This document shows positions 34,717-44,083 of a DNA stretch of 64,000 nt, piece by piece. The stretch is from positions 248,001-312,000 of the forward strand of contig NZ_JAKNRW010000003.1 in assembly GCF_023072615.1 (NCBI RefSeq), given 5' to 3'. Each line of letters begins with the position of its first letter. Position 1 is the stretch's first letter. The notes below the pieces were generated by a model. That model had not been told where the DNA came from and did not search any database. It saw only the letters and a program-made list of their open reading frames with translations. Position numbers and translations under genes: made by a program. This stretch comes from Pseudomonas violetae. GTDB taxonomy: Bacteria > Pseudomonadota > Gammaproteobacteria > Pseudomonadales > Pseudomonadaceae.

Positions 34717-34842
34717 ATGAAAACCCCAACAACATTGATCCGTTCGATGCTCCTGATCTGCTTCCTTGGCCTGATGACGGCATGCGGTGGTGAAAAAGGC
34801 ACTACCTCCGAAAGCGCTGAGCACGGGCACTCGCACGAGTAG
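34717..34842 (+). CDS. Small His-rich lipoprotein (41 aa)
   Basis: ATG 34717 opens a 41-codon frame ending TAG at 34840-34842. The signal is MLLICFLGLMTAC with a good lipobox (LMTAC, lipidation at the Cys), then a short tail GGEKGTTSESAEHGHSHE. The terminal His cluster suggests metal binding at the membrane surface. It is in the same direction as, and 93 bp after, the anchor gene, so it probably belongs to the same transcript. Confidence 0.6.
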   Translation: MKTPTTLIRSMLLICFLGLMTACGGEKGTTSESAEHGHSHE

Positions 34843-35012
34843 GTCGCTGGATGAAACAGGGCCGCATTTGCGGTCTTGTTTGCTTTCTTATCTCAACTTT
34901 TACCGAGTTCGATCACACGGTTCAGCGGCAAATTTTAGGTTTTCTAGTCGCTTACAGAGCAGGCGCCACATCCTGTTGTCATAGGGTAAGGCACGCAACC
35001 GTTCTCTTTGCT

Positions 35013-36401
35013 TCACTCGTGGTCAGCAGGCCACGCGGGAAGGCTGATCATAAAGGTCGTATGGCCTTCTCTGGAGACACATCCGACGGTGCCGTCATGG
35101 GCGTCAACCAGTGATTTGACGATTGCCAACCCTAACCCCGCATGGTTCGTAGCGCCCTCTCTCCGTGCGGGATCGACTCGGTAAAAACGGTCAAACAGCC
35201 GGGGCAGATGCTCTACCGCTATCTCCTCGCCGGGGTTTTCCACTGACAAGCTGATCATGTCGCCAAGGGGCTCGATTTTCACGGAGATCGTACAGTCAGG
35301 TGGGGTATACCTGAGCGCATTGGACAGCAAATTCGAGATCATCCTATCCAGCATCGTCCCGTCACCATTCACCGCGCCGTGCCCGACTACCTGCAGCTTT
35401 ACCCCTGTGTCGTCTGCGAGAAGCTGGTAATACTCGAACAATTTCTCGACGACCGAACGCAACTCGATTTTCTCTTTGGCAGGTAGAATCAGACCGTTGT
35501 CTGACTTTGCTAAGAAAAGCATGCCGTCAATAATGCTGGAGAGTCGGTTCAGATCTTCCAGGTTGGAATAAAGATTCTCTTCATAATCCTCTGGTGCACG
35601 TTTCTTTGTGAGGATGACTTCGGTATGTGTGCGCAGATTGCTGATAGGAGTACGTAGCTCGTGCGCGATATCGGCTGAAAAGTTAGACAACCGAGCAAAT
35701 GATTCTTCAAGGCGAGCCAGCATAGCGTTGAACGAAGTGACGAGGAGCTCTAGCTCGCGAGGCACAGAGTCCATGGGAATCCGCTGTTTCAGCGATCCGG
35801 CTGACATTGAGGCCGCGACTTGCGTCACTTGTGCGACCGGCTTCAGCCCGCTGCGCGCCACCAGCCACCCTAAACCTGCGCTGATCAAGGCGCTAATCGC
35901 CAGCCCGATCACCAACCACCAGCGCAGAGTTTCAACGAAATGCATATGGCTTGTGACGTCTAGACTCAGCCACGCGGTCAGCGGCTCAGCTTCATTCACC
36001 AAATGAACTTGGGCTTTCATGCCTCGGTACATATGGCCTCCAGCTGTCCACTCCCACATTTCTTTCCCAAGGACATCAGAGGAGAAAGGAGGAAGTCCAA
36101 CTGCATTTGGAGTCGCAAAGATCGTCTTCCCTCCATTCGTGATAATTGAAGCCGAGAGTTCCTGGTGAGCACCGAGCAGAGCTTGTAGCTGCAACACAAC
36201 TTCTGAGGGGTCTGCGGAGCCAGATTCGCCATCCATTATTTGCCGAATGGATTGGAGCTTTTCCGTCATCGCTTGACGGTCGAGGGCCTTGAAGTGATGT
36301 TGGCTGAATCCGTCAAAAGTAAAGCCTGCTACTACCAACACGGCCACCACGGCACAGACAAACATCATGCTTAAACGGAGGGTAAGAGATGCGCGCTTCA
36401 T
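35013..36401 (-). CDS. copS: CopS/CusS-type heavy-metal sensor histidine kinase
   Basis: This 462-aa kinase has a TM helix near the N-terminus ([20 protein letters not shown]), a periplasmic sensor (about residues 40-160), a second TM ([20 protein letters not shown]) and a HAMP linker. The H-box is [20 protein letters not shown] with the phosphorylated His, the N-box [16 protein letters not shown], and the G-box [19 protein letters not shown]. It probably phosphorylates CopR in response to periplasmic Cu. The stop-start overlap with copR is four bases. Confidence 0.92.
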   Translation of the reverse strand: MKRASLTLRLSMMFVCAVVAVLVVAGFTFDGFSQHHFKALDRQAMTEKLQSIRQIMDGESGSADPSEVVLQLQALLGAHQELSASIITNGGKTIFATPNAVGLPPFSSDVLGKEMWEWTAGGHMYRGMKAQVHLVNEAEPLTAWLSLDVTSHMHFVETLRWWLVIGLAISALISAGLGWLVARSGLKPVAQVTQVAASMSAGSLKQRIPMDSVPRELELLVTSFNAMLARLEESFARLSNFSADIAHELRTPISNLRTHTEVILTKKRAPEDYEENLYSNLEDLNRLSSIIDGMLFLAKSDNGLILPAKEKIELRSVVEKLFEYYQLLADDTGVKLQVVGHGAVNGDGTMLDRMISNLLSNALRYTPPDCTISVKIEPLGDMISLSVENPGEEIAVEHLPRLFDRFYRVDPARREGATNHAGLGLAIVKSLVDAHDGTVGCVSREGHTTFMISLPAWPADHE

Positions 36402-37081
36402 TCTGTATCCGGAGCATCTAGCATGTACCCCATTCCCCTCGTGGTCTGAATCAGCTTGATGTCGAAATCATCATCGATTTTGGCCCGGAGGCGACGAATC
36501 GCGACTTCGATCACGTTGGTATCACTGTCGAAGTTCATGTCCCAAACCTGCGATGCGATCAGTGATTTCGGCAAGACTTCTCCCCGACGGCGCATCAGCA
36601 GCTCTAGCAGCGAAAATTCCTTGGCGGTAAGGTCAATGCGTCGACCTGAGCGCGAAGCACGACGCTTCAGAAGATCGACCTCCAGATCCCCGATTTTAAT
36701 AGATGTCTGGTTGGGTACGGCGGCACCACGGCGAAGCAAGCTTCTGACGCGAGCAAGCAACTCGGAAAATGCGAAGGGTTTGACTAAATAATCGTCTGCA
36801 CCTAATTCCAAACCTTTGACCCGGTCGTCAACTCCGTCCCTGGCCGTCAGAAACAGCACAGGAACAGTGCTCCCGGCTGTGCGGATAGAGTGAATGACCT
36901 CCCAGCCATTCAGGCCCGGCATCATTACGTCCAGGATTAGAAGATCGTAGGCCTCATTTTGCGCCTGGTGCAGCGCCTCTGTTCCCGTCACAACCCGGTC
37001 GACACTGAAGCCAGCTTCTAGGAGGCCTTGCTGTAGGTACATTCCAATTTTGGGTTCGTCTTCTGCAACCAAGATTTTCAT
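36398..37081 (-). CDS. copR: CopR/CusR-type response regulator
   Basis: This 227-aa OmpR/PhoB-family regulator has a receiver domain with the phospho-Asp in [20 protein letters not shown] and [13 protein letters not shown], then a winged helix ([37 protein letters not shown]). It is the first gene of copRS, on - with the promoter in 37082-37370, which also contains two CopR-like boxes. It likely activates copG, copABCD, the gene at 42300-42509 and its own operon. Confidence 0.92.
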   Translation of the reverse strand: MKILVAEDEPKIGMYLQQGLLEAGFSVDRVVTGTEALHQAQNEAYDLLILDVMMPGLNGWEVIHSIRTAGSTVPVLFLTARDGVDDRVKGLELGADDYLVKPFAFSELLARVRSLLRRGAAVPNQTSIKIGDLEVDLLKRRASRSGRRIDLTAKEFSLLELLMRRRGEVLPKSLIASQVWDMNFDSDTNVIEVAIRRLRAKIDDDFDIKLIQTTRGMGYMLDAPDTE

Positions 37082-37140
37082 GCCGGGGCTCCGGTTTTGC
37101 GGTGTTCTAGTGTGCTACCAATCTGACGACTGTGCGGAAG

Positions 37141-37156
37141 CTTACGCAAATGTAAT
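37141..37156. promoter_or_regulatory. CopR-like box 1 (copR side)
   Basis: CTTACGCAAATGTAAT fits CTTAC(A/G)-n5-GTAAT, close to CTGACA-n5-GTAAT that I recall for P. aeruginosa CopR. It lies 60 bp before the copR start and 215 bp before copG. Confidence 0.6.
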
Positions 37157-37236
37157 TGCCCCAACAGCAAACGGATAGCTCCCAGGCAAGACGGGGTCGG
37201 GGTGCGGTGGATTGAGGGAGAGCAGCTAGTCGGCAG

Positions 37237-37252
37237 CTTACAAAAACGTAAT
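37237..37252. promoter_or_regulatory. CopR-like box 2 (copG side)
   Basis: CTTACAAAAACGTAAT, one base from CTGACA-n5-GTAAT. It lies 119 bp before the copG start in the copR-copG divergent region. Confidence 0.65.
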
Positions 37253-37370
37253 CGGCAATCTGAGCTTTTTGCGCTTAACCTACCTTCCATCCAGTGCGGA
37301 AGCGCGACTCCTGGCCTACGGCCAGTGCATACAGCGCAACCGCACACTAAAACGTGACGAGGTGCATCGA

Positions 37371-37817
37371 ATGTTCAAACGAAAGCTATCGCTTGCTGTG
37401 GGATTGATGATTTGTGGGGTTGTGCAGGCAGCTGAGCCACTCACAATCGATGTACATCGGGACGCGAACTGCGGGTGCTGCAAGGAATGGGTCAAGCACC
37501 TCGAATCGAATGGATTCAAGGTAGTAGACCATGTGGAAAGTAATATGAGCGCTATCAAGCAGAACCTGGGCGTGCCACAGGGACTCGCTTCATGCCATAC
37601 GGCTGTGATTGACGGAAAATTCGTAGAGGGTCATGTCCCAGCCGATGAAATCAAGAAGCTGAAGGGGCGTTCAGACCTCGCAGGAATTGCAGTGCCAGGC
37701 ATGCCCGCAGGTTCTCCTGGTATGGACTACGGCCAGAATCATCAACCTTACCAAGTCCTGGGGCTCACCAAGGCAGGTGCACAAGAAGTGGTCGCTGACT
37801 ACCCCATCAGCCGATAG
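37371..37817 (+). CDS. copG: DUF411 copper-associated protein (CopG)
   Basis: I start at ATG 37371 with GAGG eight nt upstream; the longer frame to 37269 is not protein-like. A signal peptide (KLSLAVGLMICGVVQAAEP) is followed by the DUF411 core TIDVHRDANCGCCKEWVKHL with the CxCC metal motif, and GVPQGLASCHTAVIDGKFVE with a second Cys-His. CopG is a periplasmic Cu-binding redox protein of copper operons. A truncated second copy is at 46857-46980. Confidence 0.9.
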   Translation: MFKRKLSLAVGLMICGVVQAAEPLTIDVHRDANCGCCKEWVKHLESNGFKVVDHVESNMSAIKQNLGVPQGLASCHTAVIDGKFVEGHVPADEIKKLKGRSDLAGIAVPGMPAGSPGMDYGQNHQPYQVLGLTKAGAQEVVADYPISR

Positions 37818-37826
37818 TCGTTGCTC

Positions 37827-37858
37827 AGATCTGAGCGCCCTTGGGGCCGCTCGGATCT
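37827..37858. terminator. Hairpin between convergent copG and copD
   Basis: AGATCTGAGCG (37827-37837) pairs with CGCTCGGATCT (37848-37858), one G-U, around a 10-base loop. There is no strong T-run. It can serve both convergent transcripts. Confidence 0.5.
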
Positions 37859-37868
37859 AGCTGCTGGA

Positions 37869-38804
37869 TCACCCTTGAGCCATCTCGATTGAGGGGCTCA
37901 ATGTTCCTAGCCAAGCCACCAAGCAAACGATGACGACAGCACAGGTCGATTCGATCACCACACTTTTTCTCAAAGCAGTTGCCGCTAGAGAAAAATCACC
38001 GGCCACCACAGACCGCTCTAGTGAAGGGCTCAGGTAGAAGCGATTGAGGGTAGCTAGCCCGATCATGCCCATGAAAAGTATGATCTTCACGAGTAGGAGA
38101 GCGCCATAGGTGCTGGTTACGACTTCGATTAATGTCGGCCCGACAATGAAGAGATAATTAGCGACGCCAGTAACTATGATCGTACCAACAATGAATGCGC
38201 CCGCTGTTTCGAATCCCTTGAGCGCTCGCGATAGCACTCGTACCAGTTGCTCCGAATTAGCCCCCCTAATACTCAACATCAGACCAAACGCCGCGAGAGC
38301 TCCGATCCAGCCGCCAGCGGCAAGTAGGTGCAGAATATCAGCGGCAAAGTGCCAGAATCGCAGGGCGCCTTCATCCATCGCCCCGTGACCTGTCCATGGG
38401 ATTGTCGCTAAGGCAATGCTGCCCGCTATGGTAGCGACCCAGAGACTGCCCGTCGGCCATCGCCTGTTCTGGCTTCCAGCAAAAATCACCACTGCTAGCG
38501 AGATCATGCGTGTCACCCAGCTGTAGCCGACCTCGGTCTCGTACAGCATCATTTCCATGTGAGGTCGCAGCTCCGCCCAGTCGGATGCGCCGCTCATATT
38601 TTTTGTCATAACTACAAAAGCTGCTATGGACAAAAGCATACCTATAACAGCTGTGCCAGGTAGTAGCGACCCAAAATGCAACAGGGTTCCCGATACACGC
38701 TCTTTTCCCCGAAAGCTGTATAGCCCAAAGACGGCAAGACCGAAGAGGAGCATCAGATCCAAATACAGCGCGAGGCGCAGCGCCACGTTAATTGGGTCGC
38801 TCAT
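37869..38804 (-). CDS. copD: CopD inner-membrane copper transport protein
   Basis: I start at ATG 38804 (311 aa); the longer frame enters copC. It has eight or more TM segments ([70 protein letters not shown]) with conserved His/Met such as [20 protein letters not shown]. CopD moves Cu across the inner membrane with CopC. It is the last gene of copABCD and starts 2 bp after copC. Confidence 0.9.
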   Translation of the reverse strand: MSDPINVALRLALYLDLMLLFGLAVFGLYSFRGKERVSGTLLHFGSLLPGTAVIGMLLSIAAFVVMTKNMSGASDWAELRPHMEMMLYETEVGYSWVTRMISLAVVIFAGSQNRRWPTGSLWVATIAGSIALATIPWTGHGAMDEGALRFWHFAADILHLLAAGGWIGALAAFGLMLSIRGANSEQLVRVLSRALKGFETAGAFIVGTIIVTGVANYLFIVGPTLIEVVTSTYGALLLVKIILFMGMIGLATLNRFYLSPSLERSVVAGDFSLAATALRKSVVIESTCAVVIVCLVAWLGTLSPSIEMAQG

Positions 38805-38806
38805 AC

Positions 38807-39193
38807 TTATTTCACTTTGAAGGTGACGCTGCCAGTAATCGGATGGGTATCGGACGAAACCGCTCGCCATTCCACTTTGTAGGTGCCAGCTGTGAGAGGA
38901 GAGGCCGGGGTCAAGACCATGGTTTTAGGGTCGTTACTGCCGGCCACGCTGGCTTTCACACCCATAGGAGAGTGCGACGACATGCCAGGCATTTCGGTCA
39001 TGATCAACTTGGCTCCGGAAAACTGGGTAACCAGGTTTTCAGAAAAGTGCAGCTCAATCTTTGCTGGGGCTGGGCCGTTCGCGCCTTCAGCTGGAGTTGA
39101 AGAGACTAGCTTCGGGTGAGCCTGGGCAACTGCACTGAGCAGAAGGCTGGATGAAAGAGCGACGGCCACAACACAGGATTTAAATACAGACAT
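38807..39193 (-). CDS. copC: CopC periplasmic copper-binding protein
   Basis: The signal peptide is [20 protein letters not shown], and the mature protein starts [12 protein letters not shown] with the first copper His. The Met-rich loop [16 protein letters not shown] and the C-terminal [14 protein letters not shown] supply the Cu(I)/Cu(II) sites of the immunoglobulin-like CopC fold. The length of 128 aa fits the family. The gene lies 69 bp after copB. Confidence 0.92.
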   Translation of the reverse strand: MSVFKSCVVAVALSSSLLLSAVAQAHPKLVSSTPAEGANGPAPAKIELHFSENLVTQFSGAKLIMTEMPGMSSHSPMGVKASVAGSNDPKTMVLTPASPLTAGTYKVEWRAVSSDTHPITGSVTFKVK

Positions 39194-39262
39194 GCAAGGC
39201 TCCTCACAGCGCGTAGCTGTTGTAATGAGGTTATATAATTATTTGGTGCCGCTAACTGTGGT

Positions 39263-40273
39263 TTAGAACCACACCCGGACGCCGAGCACCAGACGTGCTT
39301 CGTTATTGTCTTCGCCTTCCTCGCTGGCATAGTCAGCGGTCTTTCCATAAGCCCGATTCCAAGTCACGCCTACATAAGGTGCGAACTCAGGACGGATTTC
39401 GTATCGGAGCCGCAATCCGACTTCACTCTCAGACAACCCTGAACCGACTCCACGTTTGGGATCGTTTTTGCCATAGAAATTGAATTCTGCAGTTGGTTGC
39501 AAAATCAGCTTATTGGTTAGGAGAATGTCGTAGTCACCTTCCAGCCGCGCTGCGGTCTGGCCGCCTTCACCCAAATAAGCAGTAGCCTGGGCCTCGAAAT
39601 TGTAGAGCGCCAAACCCTGGATGCCGAAAGCGGCCCACGTTTGAGGGTCGCCTGGTTTGAAGTCTTGACGAACCCCGCCGACTAGATCCCACCAAGGGCT
39701 GATGGCGTGTCCCCATAAAGCTTGAACCTCAGCTTCTTCAGTCTTCCCATTGGTGCGCTCGCCTTCGGAGCGCAACCATAGACGATCAACATCTCCCCCT
39801 ATCCAACCTTGGGCTTCCCAGTTCAGTGCGCTTCCATCGTCAGCATCCTGCCATTCCAATTTCTCAAATATAAAAAATGAGTTGAGGGCTGTGTCATGAA
39901 CCGCGTGACCACCTGGGGACTTATAGACTGCGGCTCTGTCAGCATCGGTTAGCGGCGGTATCGGAGTCCGGCTTTGGGTTTGTGGTTGCTTGGCGGGCTG
40001 CATACCCTCCATTTTGCTGTGATCCATGCCCTGCATCTGGCTGTGATCCATACCTTCCATTTTGCCGTGATCCATGCCCTGCATTTTGCTGTGATCCGCA
40101 CCCTGCATTTGGCTATGATCCATACCCTGCATCTGGCTATGATCCATGGTCTGCATCTGCCCGTCTTCGGTGCCCTGGCTTATTTCAGCGGCTGCGGGGA
40201 AGACAAAACCAGCGGTCAGAGCGACCGTAAACACAGCTGAGTGCATGCGAGTCCCGCAAAGAAAATTGTTCAT
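39263..40273 (-). CDS. copB: CopB outer-membrane copper resistance protein with His-Met repeats
   Basis: This 336-aa protein has a signal peptide ([19 protein letters not shown]) and an N-terminal array of [12 protein letters not shown] 8-residue units (about seven, residues 42-90) that bind Cu. It ends with a beta-barrel domain ([54 protein letters not shown]). The repeated segment accounts for the direct repeats visible in the DNA about 40010-40150. It starts 10 bp after copA. Confidence 0.92.
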   Translation of the reverse strand: MNNFLCGTRMHSAVFTVALTAGFVFPAAAEISQGTEDGQMQTMDHSQMQGMDHSQMQGADHSKMQGMDHGKMEGMDHSQMQGMDHSKMEGMQPAKQPQTQSRTPIPPLTDADRAAVYKSPGGHAVHDTALNSFFIFEKLEWQDADDGSALNWEAQGWIGGDVDRLWLRSEGERTNGKTEEAEVQALWGHAISPWWDLVGGVRQDFKPGDPQTWAAFGIQGLALYNFEAQATAYLGEGGQTAARLEGDYDILLTNKLILQPTAEFNFYGKNDPKRGVGSGLSESEVGLRLRYEIRPEFAPYVGVTWNRAYGKTADYASEEGEDNNEARLVLGVRVWF

Positions 40274-40283
40274 AGTCGACTCC

Positions 40284-42149
40284 TTATTCCTCTACACGCA
40301 CTTCGCGGAACATCCCCATTTCCATGTGGTACAGGAGATGGCAGTGGTAGGCCCAGCGCCCCAGCGCATCGGCTGTCACTCGGTAGCTGCGCTTCGAGCC
40401 TGGCGGCATATCAATGGTGTGTTTGCGAACAAGGAATTGGCCATTTTCGTCTTCTAGGTCGCTCCACATGCCATGCAAATGGATGGGGTGAGTCATCATG
40501 GTGTCGTTGACAAGAACGATCCGGACTCGCTCGCCGTACTTCAGTTTTAACGGCTCTGCGTCCGAAAACTTCACGCCGTTGAAAGACCAGGAAAACTTCT
40601 CCATATGGCCAGTCAAGTGCAGTTCGATAGTCCGACTTGGCTCACGGCCATCTGGATCCTCAAACGTGCTCTTTAGATCAGAATACGTCAGCACTTTTCG
40701 ACCATTGTCGCGAAGGCCCATGCCAGGATCATCAAGCCTTGGCGACGTTGTCATTGCCTGCATGTCGACGAGAGGGTTGTTGGATTCTGTGGCTGGGTGC
40801 GACTGCATTTCTCCCATACCACTCTTGCCGCCCATAGACATTTTGCTGTGATCCATCCCAGCCATACTGTCCATGCCGGACGTGTCTTGCGTAGCGCCAT
40901 GGTTCATACTTTTCATGGCACCGCCGTCCATGCCTGACATACCCTCCATTGGGCCGTCACCCATACCGGCCATCTTGCTGTGATCCATTCCAGCCATATC
41001 GCCCATACCAGCCATCGCGCCATGATCCATACCGGCCATACCCATGTCGGCCATGGTGACGAGAGGACGTGGGTCTAGCTCAGGTACCGGAGCGGCCAGG
41101 CCTGACCGGACGGCCAAGGTGCCTCTTGCGTACCCCGACCGATCCATCGCCTGCGCAAACAGTGTGTAGGCGTCCTGAGTGGGTTCGACGATCACATCGA
41201 AAGTCTCGGCAGTGGCGATCCTGAACTCATCCACGCTCACAGGTTTGACATACTGGCCATCGGCAGCCACAACAGTCATCTTCAAGCCCGGAATACGGAC
41301 ATCAAAGTAGCTCATGGCCGAACCATTGATGAACCTCAATCTAAGCTTTTCGCCAGGTTTGAAGGTGCCCGTCCAGTTGGAGTTCGGCGCGTGGCCGTTC
41401 ATCAAGTAGGTGTATGTCGCGCCACTGACGTCTGCAATGTCAGTGGGATTCATCTTCATTTCGGCCCACATCTTGCGGTCAGCAACGGTGGCTGACCAAC
41501 CTTTGTCAGCTACGTCATGGATGAAGTCACTGACTGTGCGTTTGTGGGTGTTGTAGTAGTCAGACTGCTTCTTCAATGTTTTCATCAGCGAAGCAGGATC
41601 TTCATCCGTCCAGTCAGTGAGCATCACCACGTAGTCACGGTCATACTCAAATGGCTCGGGCTCTTTCGCGTCGATTACCAGCGGGCCATACACACCTACC
41701 TGTTCTTGGAAGCCGGAGTGACTGTGATACCAGTACGTTCCGTTCTGTTTGACCTTGAATTGATAGACATACGTGCCGTTAGGCTCGATCCCATGGAAGC
41801 TAAGGCCCGGCACACCGTCCATATTCGCGGGGAGGATAATCCCGTGCCAGTGGATTGATGTCATATCTTTGAGGCGGTTCTTGACCCGTAAGGTCACGGT
41901 ATCGCCTTCACGCCAGCGCAGCTGAGGCCCCGGAATCCCACCATTGATTGTCATAGCAGTCCGGGCATTCCCAGTGATATTTACCGGGGTTTCTCCAATA
42001 AATAGGTCAAACTCTCTGCCTGACAGGACATTGGTTTCGCCCAAGCGAGGTGCCGCCCATATAGGCGTCTGCCAAAGCCCTAAGCCACCGAGAATCCCGC
42101 CTGCGGTGAGACCTTTCACAAAGGTGCGCCGAGAAGTTTTGGATTGCAT
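40284..42149 (-). CDS. copA: CopA multicopper oxidase, Tat-exported
   Basis: The 621-aa protein has a twin-arginine signal ([20 protein letters not shown]). Copper motifs are [42 protein letters not shown] and [17 protein letters not shown] Met-rich insert ([28 protein letters not shown] and others, about 370-470) adds Cu(I) ligands typical of CopA in pseudomonads. It oxidises Cu(I) in the periplasm. A CopR-like box lies 126 bp upstream. Confidence 0.94.
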   Translation of the reverse strand: MQSKTSRRTFVKGLTAGGILGGLGLWQTPIWAAPRLGETNVLSGREFDLFIGETPVNITGNARTAMTINGGIPGPQLRWREGDTVTLRVKNRLKDMTSIHWHGIILPANMDGVPGLSFHGIEPNGTYVYQFKVKQNGTYWYHSHSGFQEQVGVYGPLVIDAKEPEPFEYDRDYVVMLTDWTDEDPASLMKTLKKQSDYYNTHKRTVSDFIHDVADKGWSATVADRKMWAEMKMNPTDIADVSGATYTYLMNGHAPNSNWTGTFKPGEKLRLRFINGSAMSYFDVRIPGLKMTVVAADGQYVKPVSVDEFRIATAETFDVIVEPTQDAYTLFAQAMDRSGYARGTLAVRSGLAAPVPELDPRPLVTMADMGMAGMDHGAMAGMGDMAGMDHSKMAGMGDGPMEGMSGMDGGAMKSMNHGATQDTSGMDSMAGMDHSKMSMGGKSGMGEMQSHPATESNNPLVDMQAMTTSPRLDDPGMGLRDNGRKVLTYSDLKSTFEDPDGREPSRTIELHLTGHMEKFSWSFNGVKFSDAEPLKLKYGERVRIVLVNDTMMTHPIHLHGMWSDLEDENGQFLVRKHTIDMPPGSKRSYRVTADALGRWAYHCHLLYHMEMGMFREVRVEE

Positions 42150-42274
42150 ACCGATTCATGTCCCGTCAGTCGGATGTCAGGTGCACACACTGTGGTGTGC
42201 TCCCGAGGGTTCACGCTTTGGATAGCTAGAGCGCTTGATACATCGGAAGATGCCATAAGCCAGCAAACGGGGTG

Positions 42275-42290
42275 ATTACATTTCCGTAAG
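42275..42290. promoter_or_regulatory. CopR-like box 3 (copA promoter)
   Basis: On the - strand this reads CTTACGGAAATGTAAT, the same form as box 1. It lies 126 bp before the copA start and just after the end of the 42300-42509 gene. Confidence 0.65.
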
Positions 42291-42299
42291 CTGGGCGGC

Positions 42300-42509
42300 T
42301 CAGCATTGATGCTTCTGCTCTTCAGCCGTGGGCTTTTCCTGTGCAATATCCTCTTGCACTTGCGCTTGTGAGACGGGTTTGGTGGTGGCCATTGCCGTCT
42401 CGCGAGCTCGTTCCATGCGCTCAACCGCACGGTCGCCGCCACCTTCGGCAAAGGCCAGGGACGAGATAGCCAAACTGAGTGTAAGAATCACAACGTTGGT
42501 TGCTTTCAT
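42300..42509 (-). CDS. Small exported hypothetical protein in the cop cluster (69 aa)
   Basis: The product has a signal peptide (VVILTLSLAISSLAFAEGGG) and a charged mature part with RAVERMERARETAMA and a tail KPTAEEQKHQC. The terminal His-Gln-Cys may ligate metal. It is transcribed like copA and lies 150 bp upstream of it. A CopR-like box (42615-42630) sits 106 bp upstream of its start. I do not know a family name. Confidence 0.6.
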   Translation of the reverse strand: MKATNVVILTLSLAISSLAFAEGGGDRAVERMERARETAMATTKPVSQAQVQEDIAQEKPTAEEQKHQC

Positions 42510-42614
42510 AGTGCATCTCCTTCAAGGAATTGACTCTCGATGAAACCAGAGAGTTTGAGCGTCAGCTCGATGAGGATGATGAGGGGACGTACCTGTCAGC
42601 ACGCTTAGCCGGTG

Positions 42615-42630
42615 ATTACACTTTTGACAG
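42615..42630. promoter_or_regulatory. CopR-like box 4
   Basis: On the - strand CTGTCAAAAGTGTAAT fits CTGACA-n5-GTAAT with one mismatch. It shares the extension GGTGATTACA with box 3. It lies 106 bp before the start of the gene at 42300-42509. Confidence 0.6.
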
Positions 42631-42794
42631 CACACGGAGAAACTCAACATCTGAAAGATGGACGGGCTTCATAAAATTTGACCGCATCACAGAACCGACA
42701 GCCGGCTGCATAAATTGATGTAGATCAACCGTGGCACTTCAATGTGGCGTATGTTGAAGAATCAAGATCCGCTAATCAGTACCGGAGATTCTCC

Positions 42795-43190
42795 ATGTTC
42801 TGGTTTCGCCATCGTCAACCAACGTTCATACGCCTCGCCATCGTGCTGTGGGTGTTAGCGTTTGGTCTGGCAGCGACCCAGGGATGTCTGGCACAGCCCA
42901 GCCACAATCCGGCTACAACGCATGTCTCGCTGAACACCGCGCAAGATCACGATAGCCACGACGCCCATGCCCTCGGCTGCCTTCAGCACTGCGCCGATGC
43001 GGCGATAGCTGTAAGTCCTTCGCTCCATCTTCAAACATTTGATCTGTTCAGTTGGACGTTTCTGCTCCTTATCCCAGCGTTGCTGATTTTGTATCCCGCC
43101 AATCCCTCCGCTTTTGCCTTTCTTGCATTACGACGCCCTGTACCCGCCAGACCTCCTGCCCGCCTGATTTTCGTTCGTTTCAACGATTAA
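42795..43190 (+). CDS. CopL-like exported protein (131 aa)
   Basis: I start at ATG 42795 (GGAGATTCTCC upstream). The hydrophobic N-terminus (LAIVLWVLAFGLAATQGCLA) is followed by a ligand-rich region with QDHDSHDAHALGCLQHC and a second hydrophobic segment (FDLFSWTFLLLIPALLILYP). The CLQHC-type Cys/His cluster and its place beside Met-rich proteins and a Cu-ATPase match CopL-like proteins of copper loci. It begins a + strand run to the ATPase. Confidence 0.65.
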   Translation: MFWFRHRQPTFIRLAIVLWVLAFGLAATQGCLAQPSHNPATTHVSLNTAQDHDSHDAHALGCLQHCADAAIAVSPSLHLQTFDLFSWTFLLLIPALLILYPANPSAFAFLALRRPVPARPPARLIFVRFND

Positions 43191-43289
43191 TCCGACCTTC
43201 TGCGCGCCGATCTTCGGCGCACTGTCTGACTGCGCCAACCTGGCGCGGCTTGGTATTACCTGAGTTGTCCTGACCCTTTGGAGATTGCC

Positions 43290-43703
43290 ATGCATGCCAC
43301 ATTGAAATTGATCCTCGCCACCCTGCTCGTGAGCAGCCCACTTATCGCCTCGGCAGTCGATGAGCATCACCCGGCGGGGCAGACCGCGCCCGCCGAGACA
43401 AGCGAAGCAGCTACGCCGATGCAAAACAATGTCATGACCGAGCAAATGCAAAAAATGCAGGCTGCACACGACAAGGCAGCCGCCGCCAAGACCCCTGCCG
43501 AGCGACACGCCGCCATGCAGGAGAGCATGAAGACGATGAAGGACAGCATGGCCATGATGCATAAGAACTGTCATGGCAAGGGCATGGGCATGGGCATGGG
43601 CATGGACGGCAACAAAGACGGCATGGAGATGGGAATGATGAACATGATGATGAAAATGATGGATCAGCAAACGAGCATGATGAACATGCCGATGAGCAAG
43701 TGA
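43290..43703 (+). CDS. Periplasmic Met-rich protein (137 aa)
   Basis: It starts at ATG 43290 with GGAG upstream, giving a signal peptide (LKLILATLLVSSPLIASAV). The mature half is extraordinarily Met/Lys-rich (EQMQKMQAAHDK; QESMKTMKDSMAMMHKNCHG; MGMGMGMDGNKDGMEMGMMN). It probably chelates Cu(I)/Ag(I) in the periplasm, like the low-complexity Met proteins of copper islands. Confidence 0.65.
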   Translation: MHATLKLILATLLVSSPLIASAVDEHHPAGQTAPAETSEAATPMQNNVMTEQMQKMQAAHDKAAAAKTPAERHAAMQESMKTMKDSMAMMHKNCHGKGMGMGMGMDGNKDGMEMGMMNMMMKMMDQQTSMMNMPMSK

Positions 43704-43828
43704 CGTGCACAAGCCTGTAGGCAATGCAGCGACGGTTTTACCTTAACCAATATGCCAAGGGTAAAACTGCCGCCCGTTGCACCTTTACGACGTATCACTA
43801 AACCGCACTCCCTCAGGAGTACAGAACC

Positions 43829-44080
43829 ATGATGAATTCGCCACATTCCGCTAACACCTCTCCAACATTTTGGAGGAGCAAACCCGGCATAGCGCTGGGT
43901 ATGCTGCTGGTGATCGTGCTGTTCTATCTGGCAAGAGAACACTACGGCCATATGCTGGGTTTACTGCCTTATATGATTTTGCTGTTGTGCCCGCTGATGC
44001 ATTTTTTCGGGCACCACCACGGTGGTCACAATCATCACGGCGAAACCTCAGTCTCAACCAAGGATGCGAACAGGAGTTAG
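43829..44080 (+). CDS. DUF2933-like membrane protein (83 aa)
   Basis: One TM region (PGIALGMLLVIVLFYLAREH; MLGLLPYMILLLCPLMHFF) and a His-rich end GHHHGGHNHHGETSV mark the DUF2933 family of small membrane proteins found next to Cu P-type ATPases. The start is preceded by AGGAG. Its stop precedes the ATPase start by only three bases. Confidence 0.75.
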   Translation: MMNSPHSANTSPTFWRSKPGIALGMLLVIVLFYLAREHYGHMLGLLPYMILLLCPLMHFFGHHHGGHNHHGETSVSTKDANRS

Positions 44081-44083
44081 CTC

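Noticed and set aside
39974..40240. Apparent tandem repeats that could suggest a CRISPR-like array
   Set aside because: They are the MDHSxMQG coding repeats of copB, without unique spacers of constant length.
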